Positions 38,143 to 47,660 of a stretch of DNA of 64,000 nt are shown here, piece by piece. The stretch's first letter is position 1, and each line of letters opens with the position of its first letter. The position numbers were made by a program, and so were the translations under genes. The notes beneath the pieces are model-generated. The model ran no database searches and had not been told where the DNA came from. It was given only the letters and a program-made list of their open reading frames with translations. Source of the DNA: Augochlora pura (Eukaryota > Arthropoda > Insecta > Hymenoptera > Halictidae); NCBI RefSeq assembly GCF_028453695.1, contig NC_135775.1:14666545-14730544 (forward strand). Direction: 5' to 3'.

Positions 38143-38570
38143 TTGGCGGAAATTGAAAGATGGAAAGTAAAATTGAAAGATTTTCGGCATATTGTGGTAT
38201 TTTATTTTAAAAAGGGCGATAACGCGACAGAAGCATGTACAATGATCTGTAAAGTGTACGGGGAGAATGTAATAAAAGCAATTGATTTGCGAGATTCAGT
38301 TGCAAGGATTTTACATATTAAGATTTTCAGCACGGTCTGCAAGGCTATAACATATTATAGATAGATTGACAATGATCAAGTAAGGTATAACTGACAAGAA
38401 TGCTTGTTACAGAAAACGAGATCTTGTACAAGAACTTAAAATATTAAAAACAACGCAATAGGATATCATTTGCATTAACTCGGTTGTGTTAGCCAACTTG
38501 ATGTCTTACACTAATTAAGCGAAGCAAATTTCATCGAAAGGATCTTCTTTTGTGATGTTTTCAACAAACA
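38143..38570 (+). pseudogene. mariner transposase remnant, N-terminal part
   Basis: The frame opens with WKVKLKDFRHIVVFYFKKG, DNATEACTMICKVYGENVI, matching the N-terminal helix-turn-helix of mariner transposases. The FDLKD/SGRP linker is missing. After stop codons and frameshifts, further blocks follow in the correct order: IDNDQV (38353 on), NACYRKRDLVQELKILKTT (about 38399-38455), LGCVSQLDV (about 38480-38506) and LSEANFIERIFFCDVF (about 38517-38564). The order matches the 'VDDDQI', 'YTTREIAEEL', 'LGYVSKLDVW' and 'LSEKNLxDRI' blocks of the family. The catalytic C-terminal half is absent. Several frameshifts and stops make it dead. Confidence 0.85.
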
Positions 38571-38849
38571 TCCATAATTCTGTAATTTTAAAGGTTTACT
38601 TTCTTTTTTTAAAGGTTACTTTTATCAGTAAGGAATTCTTCTTTGCATGTGTGCGCATACACACCACCAGTACAACAATATATTATAACAATAGTACCAC
38701 ATTTTTGTAAACACAATTTTAAAAATTAATGCATCGGTAAGCACCAATGTTCTTAGCGTCGCAGAAATTATGTGGTGGAATAACTTGACATAACCTTTGA
38801 ATAATTATTGTCACTGAACTCCTAATGAAAGGAACTTATCATTGTAGGT
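38571..38849. other. AT-rich interval, no feature recognised
   Basis: This may contain further decayed mariner sequence, but I could not recognise it. Confidence 0.3.
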
Positions 38850-39052
38850 GCTTAAAAGAGGGTGGTTCCATTTAAAAAAATTAAGGTGATCTTGACATCC
38901 CTAAAAAAATGACATAAAAACAAAATTTTTTATAGTATCGTGTCAGCCTCATTGTAGCATGAAACTTTGTCCTTATTATATTTTATGTATCTTTAGAAAC
39001 AACAAAGTTATTTGAAGTGCTAACGTTTGATGGCCCACCCTGTATGTTTAGT
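38850..39052. repeat. Possible dispersed repeat ending CACCCTGTATG
   Basis: It shares GGTTCCATTTAAAAA followed by an A-rich and AAGGTGA/TTGAC-like run with the complement of 43985-44020. It ends GGCCCACCCTGTATG, as the element near 44485 ends ACCACCCTGTATG. No terminal inverted repeat was found. Confidence 0.4.
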
Positions 39053-40430
39053 AGATTCTTTTAAATCTTATACGATATTATAGGAAAAAGAGTTAAAGGA
39101 GGGAATTTTTATGAACAGGGAATTATAAAATTATGTGAATGACGCGCATTATGACATATACAATGTCCCGCATTTTTGCGTGCTCATTTCAACTGTGTTT
39201 TACAAGTAAAAATGAGACAAATGTTATATAACAAAGAAGCCATAAATGCTTCGCTAAGAATATATGACAAAAATACAAAATCTGATTGAAGCAGTGCTAA
39301 ATATATTCACGTCACCATATCAAAATTATATCAACCTTTATTGGCTTTGCCATCATCGAGTTATCGAATTTATTTTTTATTTCAGTTTATTCTGATTTTG
39401 TCCAACCTTGATAATTCTAATTAATACGTCTCTTTTACGTTGACGTTATCTTTCACATTTCTGATTTTTGTTGTAATTCCCTAACACAGCATTTATAACC
39501 TTTTCGTTATATAACACTTTTACTTTCACTCGTAGAACACACTTCCGAATTATTTACAGAAAAATGCAAAAAATCCCGTATAAAGGAACAAAAATATTTC
39601 ACCTTTAAAAGAAAAGCATTGTATTTACTTATTAAAAACCGCACAGGCATTCTGGCCAATCCCATAGAAAATTATCCGACCCCTCTCTTTCTCTTCGACA
39701 GAGCAGTACATATTGCGTGAACATTACACACACTGAATTCCCAACGAGGCTCGAACGCCTCGCATTACCCTCGATATCCCGAATATACCCGCGGCGTAAA
39801 TAATTTTTTTTCGGTTCATTATCGAACCGGGGGTTGCTCCGATCAAACGGGCCGCCCGTCAGAAGTATTATTTTACGCGTGTCGCGGCCATTTTTCAGCA
39901 GCCGCGGAATTACAGCCGACGGAGGAACGCCTCCTACCGGTAATGAGGCCGCGCTCGCTGTATTCTTTCCGCGGCGAGCGTACGCGTTGCAACGCTTCTC
40001 GAATTTCATGCCCGTTACAACCACGGAAAACTTGTCGCGATTATCGCCGGAGAAACATCGATGTCGAAGATTAGGATCCGAGCGTCGCGCTGGTAATCTG
40101 CTGGTTTTCCGGGACCGATCGCGAGACGATTGCGGACAAGATTTCGCGGTAGGGACGGACGCGGCGGAAAAATAAAAGTCCTCGAGGAATGAAGAACGAA
40201 GAATAAATCGTTCGCGGAAGTGGCGGGGAACGGTGATTGTTCACCGCACGGAAGCGCGTTCACCTCGACGATTCGACCAAGGAGAACGAACCGAAACGAA
40301 CCGAGCGAACCTAACCGAACCATGGGGAGGCAGGGCGAAGCGACTCGCGGCCAATATTATTCCGCGAATAATTTCCGCGGCGCGGTTAACTAGATCCGCG
40401 TTGCGGTTTTCCGGCGGGCGCGGCTCCTCT

Positions 40431-40478
40431 TGCTCTCTTCTCTCTTTTCTCTTCTCTCTTCTCTCTTCTCTCTGCTCT
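40431..40478. repeat. Interrupted CT/TCTTC tract
   Basis: Pyrimidine-only low-complexity tract. Confidence 0.9.
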
Positions 40479-40652
40479 CGACTCGGACCCCCGATCGTTC
40501 GATCGATCGCTCGATGATGATGGCTCGAGGATGGAAAACGAGCAGAAGGAACGCGTAGAAGGAGAGTTGATCGAAAAGACGGGCAAAAAGCGGCCCGATG
40601 GAAACGGAAAAGGCCGAGGGACGAAGAGACGCGCGCGCGCCACCGTCAAGGT

Positions 40653-40675
40653 TGCTACTGCTACTGCTACTGCTG
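40653..40675. repeat. (GCTACT)n short repeat
   Basis: Three to four GCTACT hexamers. Confidence 0.85.
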
Positions 40676-41477
40676 CCTCTCCTGGAACATGAATCGAGAG
40701 GTCGATGAATGAGAAACGGCCGCGGGACGAGGATCCAGATCGAGAACCACGGGAAACCTCCGAGTTCGCCAATCGGCCGAACTCCGAGAGACTCCGTCCG
40801 TCATTCGATTGGCTGGGACGATCTTGACACTTTTGCTTCTCGCGAAGCCCGCGGTGTCTCGTTGAGCATCGCGTTTCGAAGGGATACGGACGAGCGAGAA
40901 AATGACCGTCGCATTCCTGAAACTCTGGCGATACGCCGCACCGAATCGACAGTTATTGTGGGGAACGAGTAGTCGAACAGAGTAGTCGAGGCAGACAAGT
41001 CGAAAGCACAAAGAGCGAGAAGACCCAAAGAAGCATCGAGATGAAAATCAAAGTCCGGAGTCGCTATCGGGACTTGTTCGAGATGAAGGAGAACGGGCGA
41101 AGTTCGACGGGAGAAGATTAAAAAGGAAACGGAGGAAAGCGAGAGACAGCAGAGGAAATGTCGGTGAAACTAGAAGAGAATCGAGAGGCAGCGGCGAGAA
41201 TGATCGGCGAGAGCCTGTGCGACGGAGAGGAAAAAGAGAATCGGATGGAAGAGGACGCCGAGAGACCGAAGACCGAAGAACGATGGACAAGGAGGATGAG
41301 GCAGGATGCTGTGCTCGTCACGGTACACTAGCCTCCGGACTTGAATCCCGGGCCCCCCGGGCACGGAGGTGCATAGCTTCATTCACCAGCCAGCCACTTT
41401 TTTACCCTTTCTTTTTTCCTTCTTCTCTCTCTCCTTATTGCTTCTTGTTCCCGCACAGCAGCCGCTCTCCGCTCCGC

Positions 41478-41514
41478 TCTTCTCTTCTCTCCTCTTCTCT
41501 TCTCTTCTCTTCTC
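41478..41514. repeat. (TCTTC)n microsatellite
   Basis: About seven pentamer units with one interruption. The complementary-strand motif (GAAGA) recurs at 45872-45929. Confidence 0.9.
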
Positions 41515-41659
41515 GGCTCGGCTCTGATCGGGTCCACTGTGTGCGCCGCTTCTGGAAGGACGCTGGACGATGGGGAACCACGTCCGGGAGATTACAGTGT
41601 TGCGAAGTGACAGTCGGGTCGATTAGGGCTCCCTCCACCACATGGAAACTCGTACCCCC

Positions 41660-41696
41660 CTCTCCTTCTCCCTCTCTCTCTCTCTCTCTCTCTCTT
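41660..41696. repeat. (CT)n microsatellite
   Basis: About 24 uninterrupted CT-rich bases within a longer pyrimidine tract. Confidence 0.95.
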
Positions 41697-42537
41697 GCGT
41701 CCGGTCTTCTGTCTTTTTCTCGCATCATCGATTTTTGGTAACAAATTTATTATTATTAAATGCATTATTATATACATATTAACACTTCTTTGCCTCTAAT
41801 GATTTCCAACGCGTGGAATAAAGTCTATGTTATTCCACACGAACCACTATTTTGATGTTAACCCTTTCCATCGTAACTTCGTGTCTGACTCGCGCGACAA
41901 AGGCCTTTTACGTTTCGAGCTAAAACGGTGCAAGCGAATTTCTTGCTGGATTGATTTAATATTACCAAATCATATTTAATTTCGTGCTTCCTTTCGTTCA
42001 ATTTATTATTTCAAGTTGAGCCTTGAAATTGACTTACACAATAGAGTTGCAATAATTTGTTATGTTGTTGCATTTTATCTTGTTGCATTCGATACAGTCT
42101 CGATTATCTGCAAATTAAATTCATCGATTTACGTAATTTCTGTATAATGTAATCATTGATTTTAAATTCAAATAAGATTTAAATCTATGCGTTATTAATT
42201 CCTGTACCCATAGAAAATATGAATTTTCTTATTTCTATGAATATATATATGTGAACAAAACAGGGTTGTAATTAATGTAAAATTCATAGTGCACGATTCA
42301 CATTTATTATATATACATATATTTTCAGCAAACTAATAAGTCGGGGATTTTAGAATACGAAAGAGTAAACTAATATTCCCTGTGATACATTTTACATGAT
42401 CTAGTTTCGGTTTGCTTAATCCAATGACTTCATTATTCTTAGTGTATTTCGGATTCATAATAGTAAAGTAGAATTTAATTTTGATTTAAAAGACACAAAG
42501 CACATTTAATTGATTATGTTCGAGCAGGGATTTAAAC

Positions 42538-42553
42538 GACGAGTTTACTCGTC
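42538..42553. repeat. 16-bp near-palindrome GACGAGTTTACTCGTC
   Basis: It differs by one base from the GACGAGTATACTCGTC core of the foldback at 9593-9692. It is preceded by TTTAAAC, so it could be the sub-terminal motif of another degraded element. Confidence 0.6.
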
Positions 42554-43099
42554 CCGCATGTTATCGGGTCAAGCGGGAAACCAATTTTCTAGAGCCTTTG
42601 AGATCCTCGGTGCCCTTTCCGGTTCAGCTTTCTTTTATTTCAATTTCGACTCTGTGCGCCCCGGAAAGATTTAGCTTCTTTTAAGACCGCTTTCCCGAAA
42701 GCTTGAACATTCCTGAAACAAATTTTTCGGAAGGTTGTTCGGACTCGAAATTTCGATGGAATTCTCTGACAAGGTCGAGTGGCCTGTTGTCGACGAAGGG
42801 AGCTGTGATCGTTGATATTATTTGTCGAAGCCTCGGCATACAGAACGGCGCCGGAGGCAAAACGAGACGCAGAAGTTGTCCGAGCGCCGATCGGAGCGGT
42901 ACAATTTTTCAAATTACACGTCTGCGAGGCGTCGTACGCTCCGCGCCATCGTAATATCACGTCCTATACGTATCCTGGATCGAGGCGCTAGCCGCTCGGT
43001 GTGCCGAGCCTGCGTTATTTCTTGCAACAGTGTCCCTTCGCATCGGCGCTGATTCGCGTGCGCCTCCGCCGAACGCGGACCGCACGTAGAACGGTGTGT

Positions 43100-43162
43100 G
43101 CAACGTGCAACGTGCAACTGGCAACGTGCAACGCGCAACGTGCAACGCGCGACGCGCAACCA
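43100..43162. repeat. Heptamer tandem repeat, GCAACGT x9
   Basis: Nine consecutive 7-mers follow a GCAACGT/GCAACGC consensus, with GCAACTG, GCGACGC and GCAACCA variants. Because 7 is not a multiple of 3, open frames across it read as a 7-residue period. Confidence 0.9.
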
Positions 43163-43322
43163 GTCGGCCGGCCGCGTCTCGTCCAGTAGCAATTTATTCC
43201 AACACGTTCGCCGATTTAAAAGCGGACCGATGATTTCGCCGCGAGATGATCCGGATCGGAGGCTCCCGTTTCCACGAAGCGACACTTTCTTTTTGCTTCG
43301 GCGACGTCTGCTAGAGATTTTA

Positions 43323-43383
43323 ATGGGGCCCGGCCAAGTGCTCGGAATACTTAGCTTACTCCTCGCTTCACTCTCCACCGATG
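43323..43383 (+). CDS. Candidate first coding exon with a signal peptide
   Basis: An ATG at 43323 opens MGPGQVLGILSLLLASLSTD. This has a short polar start, a hydrophobic core at residues 6-15 and small residues at 16-19, as in a secretion signal. The next base completes phase 1 before a GTACAG donor at 43384. Phase-1 introns right after signal peptides are common in animals (general knowledge). It lies at the 3' edge of a CpG-rich island, where a promoter could sit. Against it, the base at -3 is T, the donor is not the strongest form, the frame also reads on to 43658, and no partner exon was found. Chance is a real alternative. Confidence 0.22.
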
Positions 43384-43984
43384 GTACAGAATTTGCGGCC
43401 ACAACCCCTCCGCTATTAAATCGCTCTGGATTAGCGCAAACCGCAGACTTTCATACAAATTCGCTTTTCGACCGATTAACTTATTACTTCGGAATTCAAT
43501 CAGAGATACGTGTACTGCTTCTCGAATTGCGGAATACCTATTACGAGCCTAATAATAATGAATCTGTTGGACTTCACCGATATAGAGGCCTCCTATCGTT
43601 GATTGCACTTTTCTGCATCTCCATTAAAGGATTCCTAAAAGCAGTCAGTCTGGGTTAATTTCAACGTTTCTGTTAAATTTGTTTTTCTTCTAAAGTTATA
43701 ATTATCTGATGTTACCTACAGTTATATTCATTTATTTATACATTTACAAACGTCGTTTAAAAGAATGAGGGGATAAAAAACTCCAGGGAATAGCAGATAT
43801 TATTCGCTTCCATTATAATGCGATTAATACAGTTGTGACGATCGTACAGAGCTTGCTGACAAGTTGTTTCACGCAACTTGTACACTTCTGTAACTTCCAA
43901 AGTTTGTGTTGCACAAAAAAGTTTCATGGTTTGTAGGGGTACGTTATATGGTGTATTTATTTTCTTTTTAAGAGACATTACGGC
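43384..43984. other. Non-coding interval, no gene recognised
   Basis: The plus frame continues to 43658 without a recognisable domain, and AT-rich sequence follows. Confidence 0.35.
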
Positions 43985-44500
43985 GATTTGAAGGTCAACC
44001 TTTTTCTTTTTAAATGGAATACTATATTTTGATGTCTAAATGTGGAAGAATGACGATTTGTTAGTGAAAAAGTATTCATCTTTATTAGTCCTAACATTAA
44101 CAATACATGAACAATTTCATTTTATTTCAAGTATACATCTCGCTGTTTTGTGAGAATCTGTAACAAGATTGAATCCCTAACTTAATATTACGCAAAGAAC
44201 ATTTTTAAAAAGTAAAGTGAAATACTCGTTAATTATTAAATTTAGAAGTAGCAAAGCTCATTACTTTTTTATTCAGAATTGAACAATTTTTCATATTTTG
44301 TCATAAAAGATATAATATTTGATCTGAAAAAACATAGTTGGCCTTCAAATCCCCGAAACACCTTCACTTAGAGAAAAATAAATAGAGTATGTAATGTAAC
44401 CTTAAAAACTATGTAAAATTTGTATACAACATTTTTTTGTGCATCGCATAATTTGAAAGTTACTGGGGTGTACAAATTACGTAAACCACCCTGTATGTGT
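43985..44500. repeat. Possible degraded transposon with sub-terminal inverted repeat
   Basis: GATTTGAAGGTCAAC at 43985-43999 pairs with GTTGGCCTTCAAATC at 44337-44351 (14/15 as inverted repeats). The right side ends ACGTAAACCACCCTGTATG near 44497, like the block at 38850-39052. The left terminus was not located. Confidence 0.45.
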
Positions 44501-45279
44501 CCAAAACGATGTGGTGGAACATTCAACTTCGAAGTGTTCCAGTATATTTGAGCATATCATATTGACATTTAATATTTTATAGACAAATAGGACATCTATC
44601 ATATACATGTATATGCTCAGAATTAGAAATATGTTTTCTGAATGAACAGTGTTAATAATATCTATTGAACAGTACAATTCCATGATAATATGACTACGAA
44701 GGGAGGACTATAAAAAGATCAGCGCACAGTGGGGGAAAATGCACCCAAAAGCGATAGGAACATTTTATGGCTGAAATTATTTATCTATGTCCAACTTTAT
44801 GATATTTTACTATAACGCGTTATCTATGTATGAATAAATAATAAAATTCTTCTAACGACATTTCTAGATAAGAATGTAACTATAGAATGCGACAGTTACC
44901 AATTTACCATCATTAACAACATATTTGCAATTAATGCAATACTGTATTACATTTTCGTACAAAACTCCAAAAATATTACTCTTACTACTCCCATAGTTTT
45001 TAGTAGTAATTAATTCTTATTGCATATTGTAGTTAAAAATATTAAATGTAGATATATTCAAAGAAATGTATATCATGAAAAAAAAGTTTTTACACTAAGA
45101 AAACGACACCACCTTAAATAAACTAAGAAGACAACAATTTTATATTTCAGCCAAATTCAAGTGGGCAGTTTAACGACGCGTTAATGATTAATAAAAACGA
45201 AGGGGAATTATACTACATTGCAACGCAATCGTTCAGTTAACGATCTATATAATTTCTGTTTTAATTCCGAGGACTTTAT
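44501..45279. other. AT-rich interval, no gene recognised
   Basis: AT-rich DNA with one 68-codon minus frame ending at 44477, of no recognisable nature. Confidence 0.4.
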
Positions 45280-45603
45280 TTAACACGTTCACGCCGGGGC
45301 CGATTTTCATTTGTTTTGCTATGAGGCGGCGCTGAAATTAATATCGCGCTTCATCTGGCGGCGCGTAGTTATTGTCTGTTCAGACCTGCATACGAGTTGT
45401 TTGTTGCTCTGCAGTACAGTGAGATCTTATTTCGCAAGTTTTGTAACTCGTGCCGTTTTTTCATCCTGACCACAAATTTCCGACAGTAAGTATAATTAGA
45501 AAGGTGATAGGACAGTTTAGTGCGGGTCACCGGTGAGCCGCGCCGCCTGATGAGACAGTTTAGTGCGGGCCACCGGTGGGCCGCGCCGGCGTGAACGTGT
45601 TAA
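45280..45603. mobile_element. TTAA MITE with perfect 18-bp ends TTAACACGTTCACGCCGG
   Basis: The 324-bp segment has 18-bp perfect terminal inverted repeats (45280-45297 and 45586-45603) including TTAA. The body is CpG-rich near the ends and AT-rich inside. GCCGCCTGA and CCACCGGTG blocks near the right end are shared with 5950-6157. The intact ends suggest this is the youngest TTAACACGTT-family copy in the window. Mobilisation by a piggyBac-type enzyme is inferred from the TTAA; none is encoded here. Confidence 0.85.
45511..45593. repeat. 42-bp tandem duplication inside the MITE
   Basis: GACAGTTTAGTGCGGG starts at 45511 and again at 45553. Both copies continue with YCACCGGTGRGCCGCGCCG. Each copy holds the ACCGGT palindrome. 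Confidence 0.9.
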
Positions 45604-47469
45604 GAGGACTTAATTCCGCTTTTCGATGCCTCTTGGCCCACTGTACGGCGTCAAAATCTCATAGCGCTAATTGATGACGCAGCCGCACAAAGAAATTACA
45701 GATTCTCGTGGCCGTGGGGTGGGGAGGGGGAGGGGGGGGGGGAGAGCGAGGGCCACGGGGCCTCACCTGATCACGCACCACGGTAGCGAGAGGCCCGTCA
45801 TTTTTTCCACTCGATTCTTTTTTATCCCCCTCGGAGAGCCCCCGTTCCCCAGTCCCGGTACCGTACCGGGCAGAAAAGAAGAGAAGAGAAGAGAAGAAAA
45901 GAGAAGAGAAGAGGAGAGGAGAGAAGAAAGTGGCCGGTGGAGCATGGGCAGAGGGGGCCCCCGACCGTCTCAAAAACATCGGCTTAGATCTAATTTTAAT
46001 CGAGTCTCGCGCCGCGAGGCGTGCCCCATGAAAATGGGGGCCCCGTCCGACGCGACGCGGAGCAGAACGGAATGGAGCGGAGCAGGCAATCCTTTTCGGA
46101 GCCTTTTGTTACCTAGACTCGTTTCCTCGTTGCGTGACCGACGATTTTGTGGACCGTTGGAGGTCTCGTTGCTTCCAGGAAGTTGCTCGCCGCTCCGCCG
46201 CTCGAACACGATACAGATACATACATACGTGTATCTCCTCCGTTCAATGTTGCGATAATGGCTGCTACTTTTCGATCGAGGATTCCCTGAACTCCGGGAA
46301 ACGGTTTGACAGGTTACACGGGAAAGAGCCAGCTCTGGGAAAGGGCCGCAATTAATTCGGAGCAAAGATCAAAGAAACTTCGGTCCGCCCTCGTTAAAAA
46401 TTTCAACACTGTTGCCGGTCAAGTGGCACGGAGACGCGCGGCCGACGTAAAAGGAAGAAGTGAAAATCTATGTTAAACGATTTTCGAGAGCCATTGTTCG
46501 GCTAAAACACAGGTTTGAAATTTTGGAAACGGATTAAGCAACACTCCGAGGAACTCTGGATAATAAGAAACAAGAGTGAACGCGATCGGAACCGACACAA
46601 TTTTCGTGGATTCCCCACCACCTCGGCGTAGAAACACGAAATTGGACGAAGACGGAAAGCTGGAAGACTGAATGGGTCAGGTTGTGGGCCCCGCCGTGTT
46701 CCCCTCCAGCTTCTGCTCAGGTTGGGAAGGTCAGGTGGGGCCCAGCGGGCAGTGCTGCAGCGAGCCTCCCACGCCAAACAAAAGTCCTTAAGCCTTAGAC
46801 TGAACATGATACCCCATTTACCTCCACGTACTAAATTTCTAAGTCCGATCTGCCCCCTGTATGCCTCTTATGTACATCGCCGGGGTACAATGCCGGGCCC
46901 CTTGCGCCCCCTTCGCCCCCTTCGCCCCGCTCATCCCCACCACACACCCGCGTCGCCCCGTCCATATAGGAGTTATGTAACCGTCCGTCTGCGTCTGTCC
47001 GTTCCTGTGCGTCTCTTGGCCCAAGAAAAGCTTTTCTTTCTCCACGGATGCTGAATGGGCCGGGATCGAGGCGCACGATAGCTTTCTCGATTCGGTGTGA
47101 ACGCACTCGCCGACACAGCCGCGAACCCAGATCCAGCTCGAGCGGAAAGGGACGATCTACGGCCGAGATTACACCGGGAACGCATGATCTTTCGCTCCGC
47201 GAGGAAACACTTCGCGATATTTTATTGTTGCACACCGGGCGAATTTGATCGGGGACGCCGCTTGAAATCGTCATTTCGTCATTTCTTCCCGATTCAAGAC
47301 CACAGTTCGAAGATCGCACCGGTACAGTGCGGCGTATAGTCTGACTACTAATTCTTATTAAGAGTGCGGTAGCCTTGAGAATTAGTATTTGTAATATTAA
47401 TGTCTTAGATTCGTAATGTATAGAATAAAAACTCTAAATTATATTAAATTTTTAATCGGTGTTTTTCTG
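45604..47469. other. CpG-rich islands, no gene recognised
   Basis: GC-rich islands at 45640-46500 and 46680-47340 carry overlapping frames on both strands (for example 45671-46258 plus, 46831-47319 minus). The readings are low-complexity, and no splice-supported exon or known motif was found. A poly-G run at 45729-45741 and a GAAGA tract at 45872-45929 are present. Confidence 0.4.
45872..45929. repeat. (GAAGA)n purine tract
   Basis: About 58 bases of AGAAG/AGGAG pentamers. Confidence 0.9.
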
Positions 47470-47660
47470 TAAAACTTAATTTTAATAGTATTTCGTTCTA
47501 AATTTGAATTATTACAAATGTTTGTAAAAACTTAAATTATAATAGATTCTTATAAAAATTTAAATCAGAATAGATTTTTGTAGAACTGTAAGTGATAATA
47601 AATAACTTATAGTAATTTAAATTATAATAAATCTTTATAGAAATTTGAAGCGTTAAGAAT
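47470..47660. repeat. Degenerate tandem repeat, period about 28 bp
   Basis: Units beginning TA[AG]AA[AC]TT[TG]A-like start near 47470, 47499, 47525, 47553, 47581, 47610 and 47638. Each contains an 'AATTATAATAGATTTTT'-like middle. It is an AT-rich minisatellite. Confidence 0.7.

Larger units (their letters stand above)
39053..43099. other. AT-rich then CpG-rich DNA, no firm gene
   Basis: AT-rich to 39630, a GC-rich island at 39640-41740 with many overlapping frames, AT-rich at 41750-42500, then GC-rich. The 174-codon plus frame at 41217-41741 is Ser/Arg/Pro-rich, with a CT-encoded Ser-Leu repeat at its end, so it is low complexity. A TTAACCCTTTCCATCG sequence at about 41859 may be an isolated MITE end. 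Confidence 0.4.

Noticed and set aside
39739..39765. A GAGGCTCGAACGCCTC stretch resembling a tRNA T-arm
   Set aside because: The loop is the wrong size and no acceptor, D or anticodon arms could be placed around it.
45671..46258. 195-codon plus frame
   Set aside because: It crosses a poly-G run and a GAAGA microsatellite, and an opposite-strand frame is equally open.
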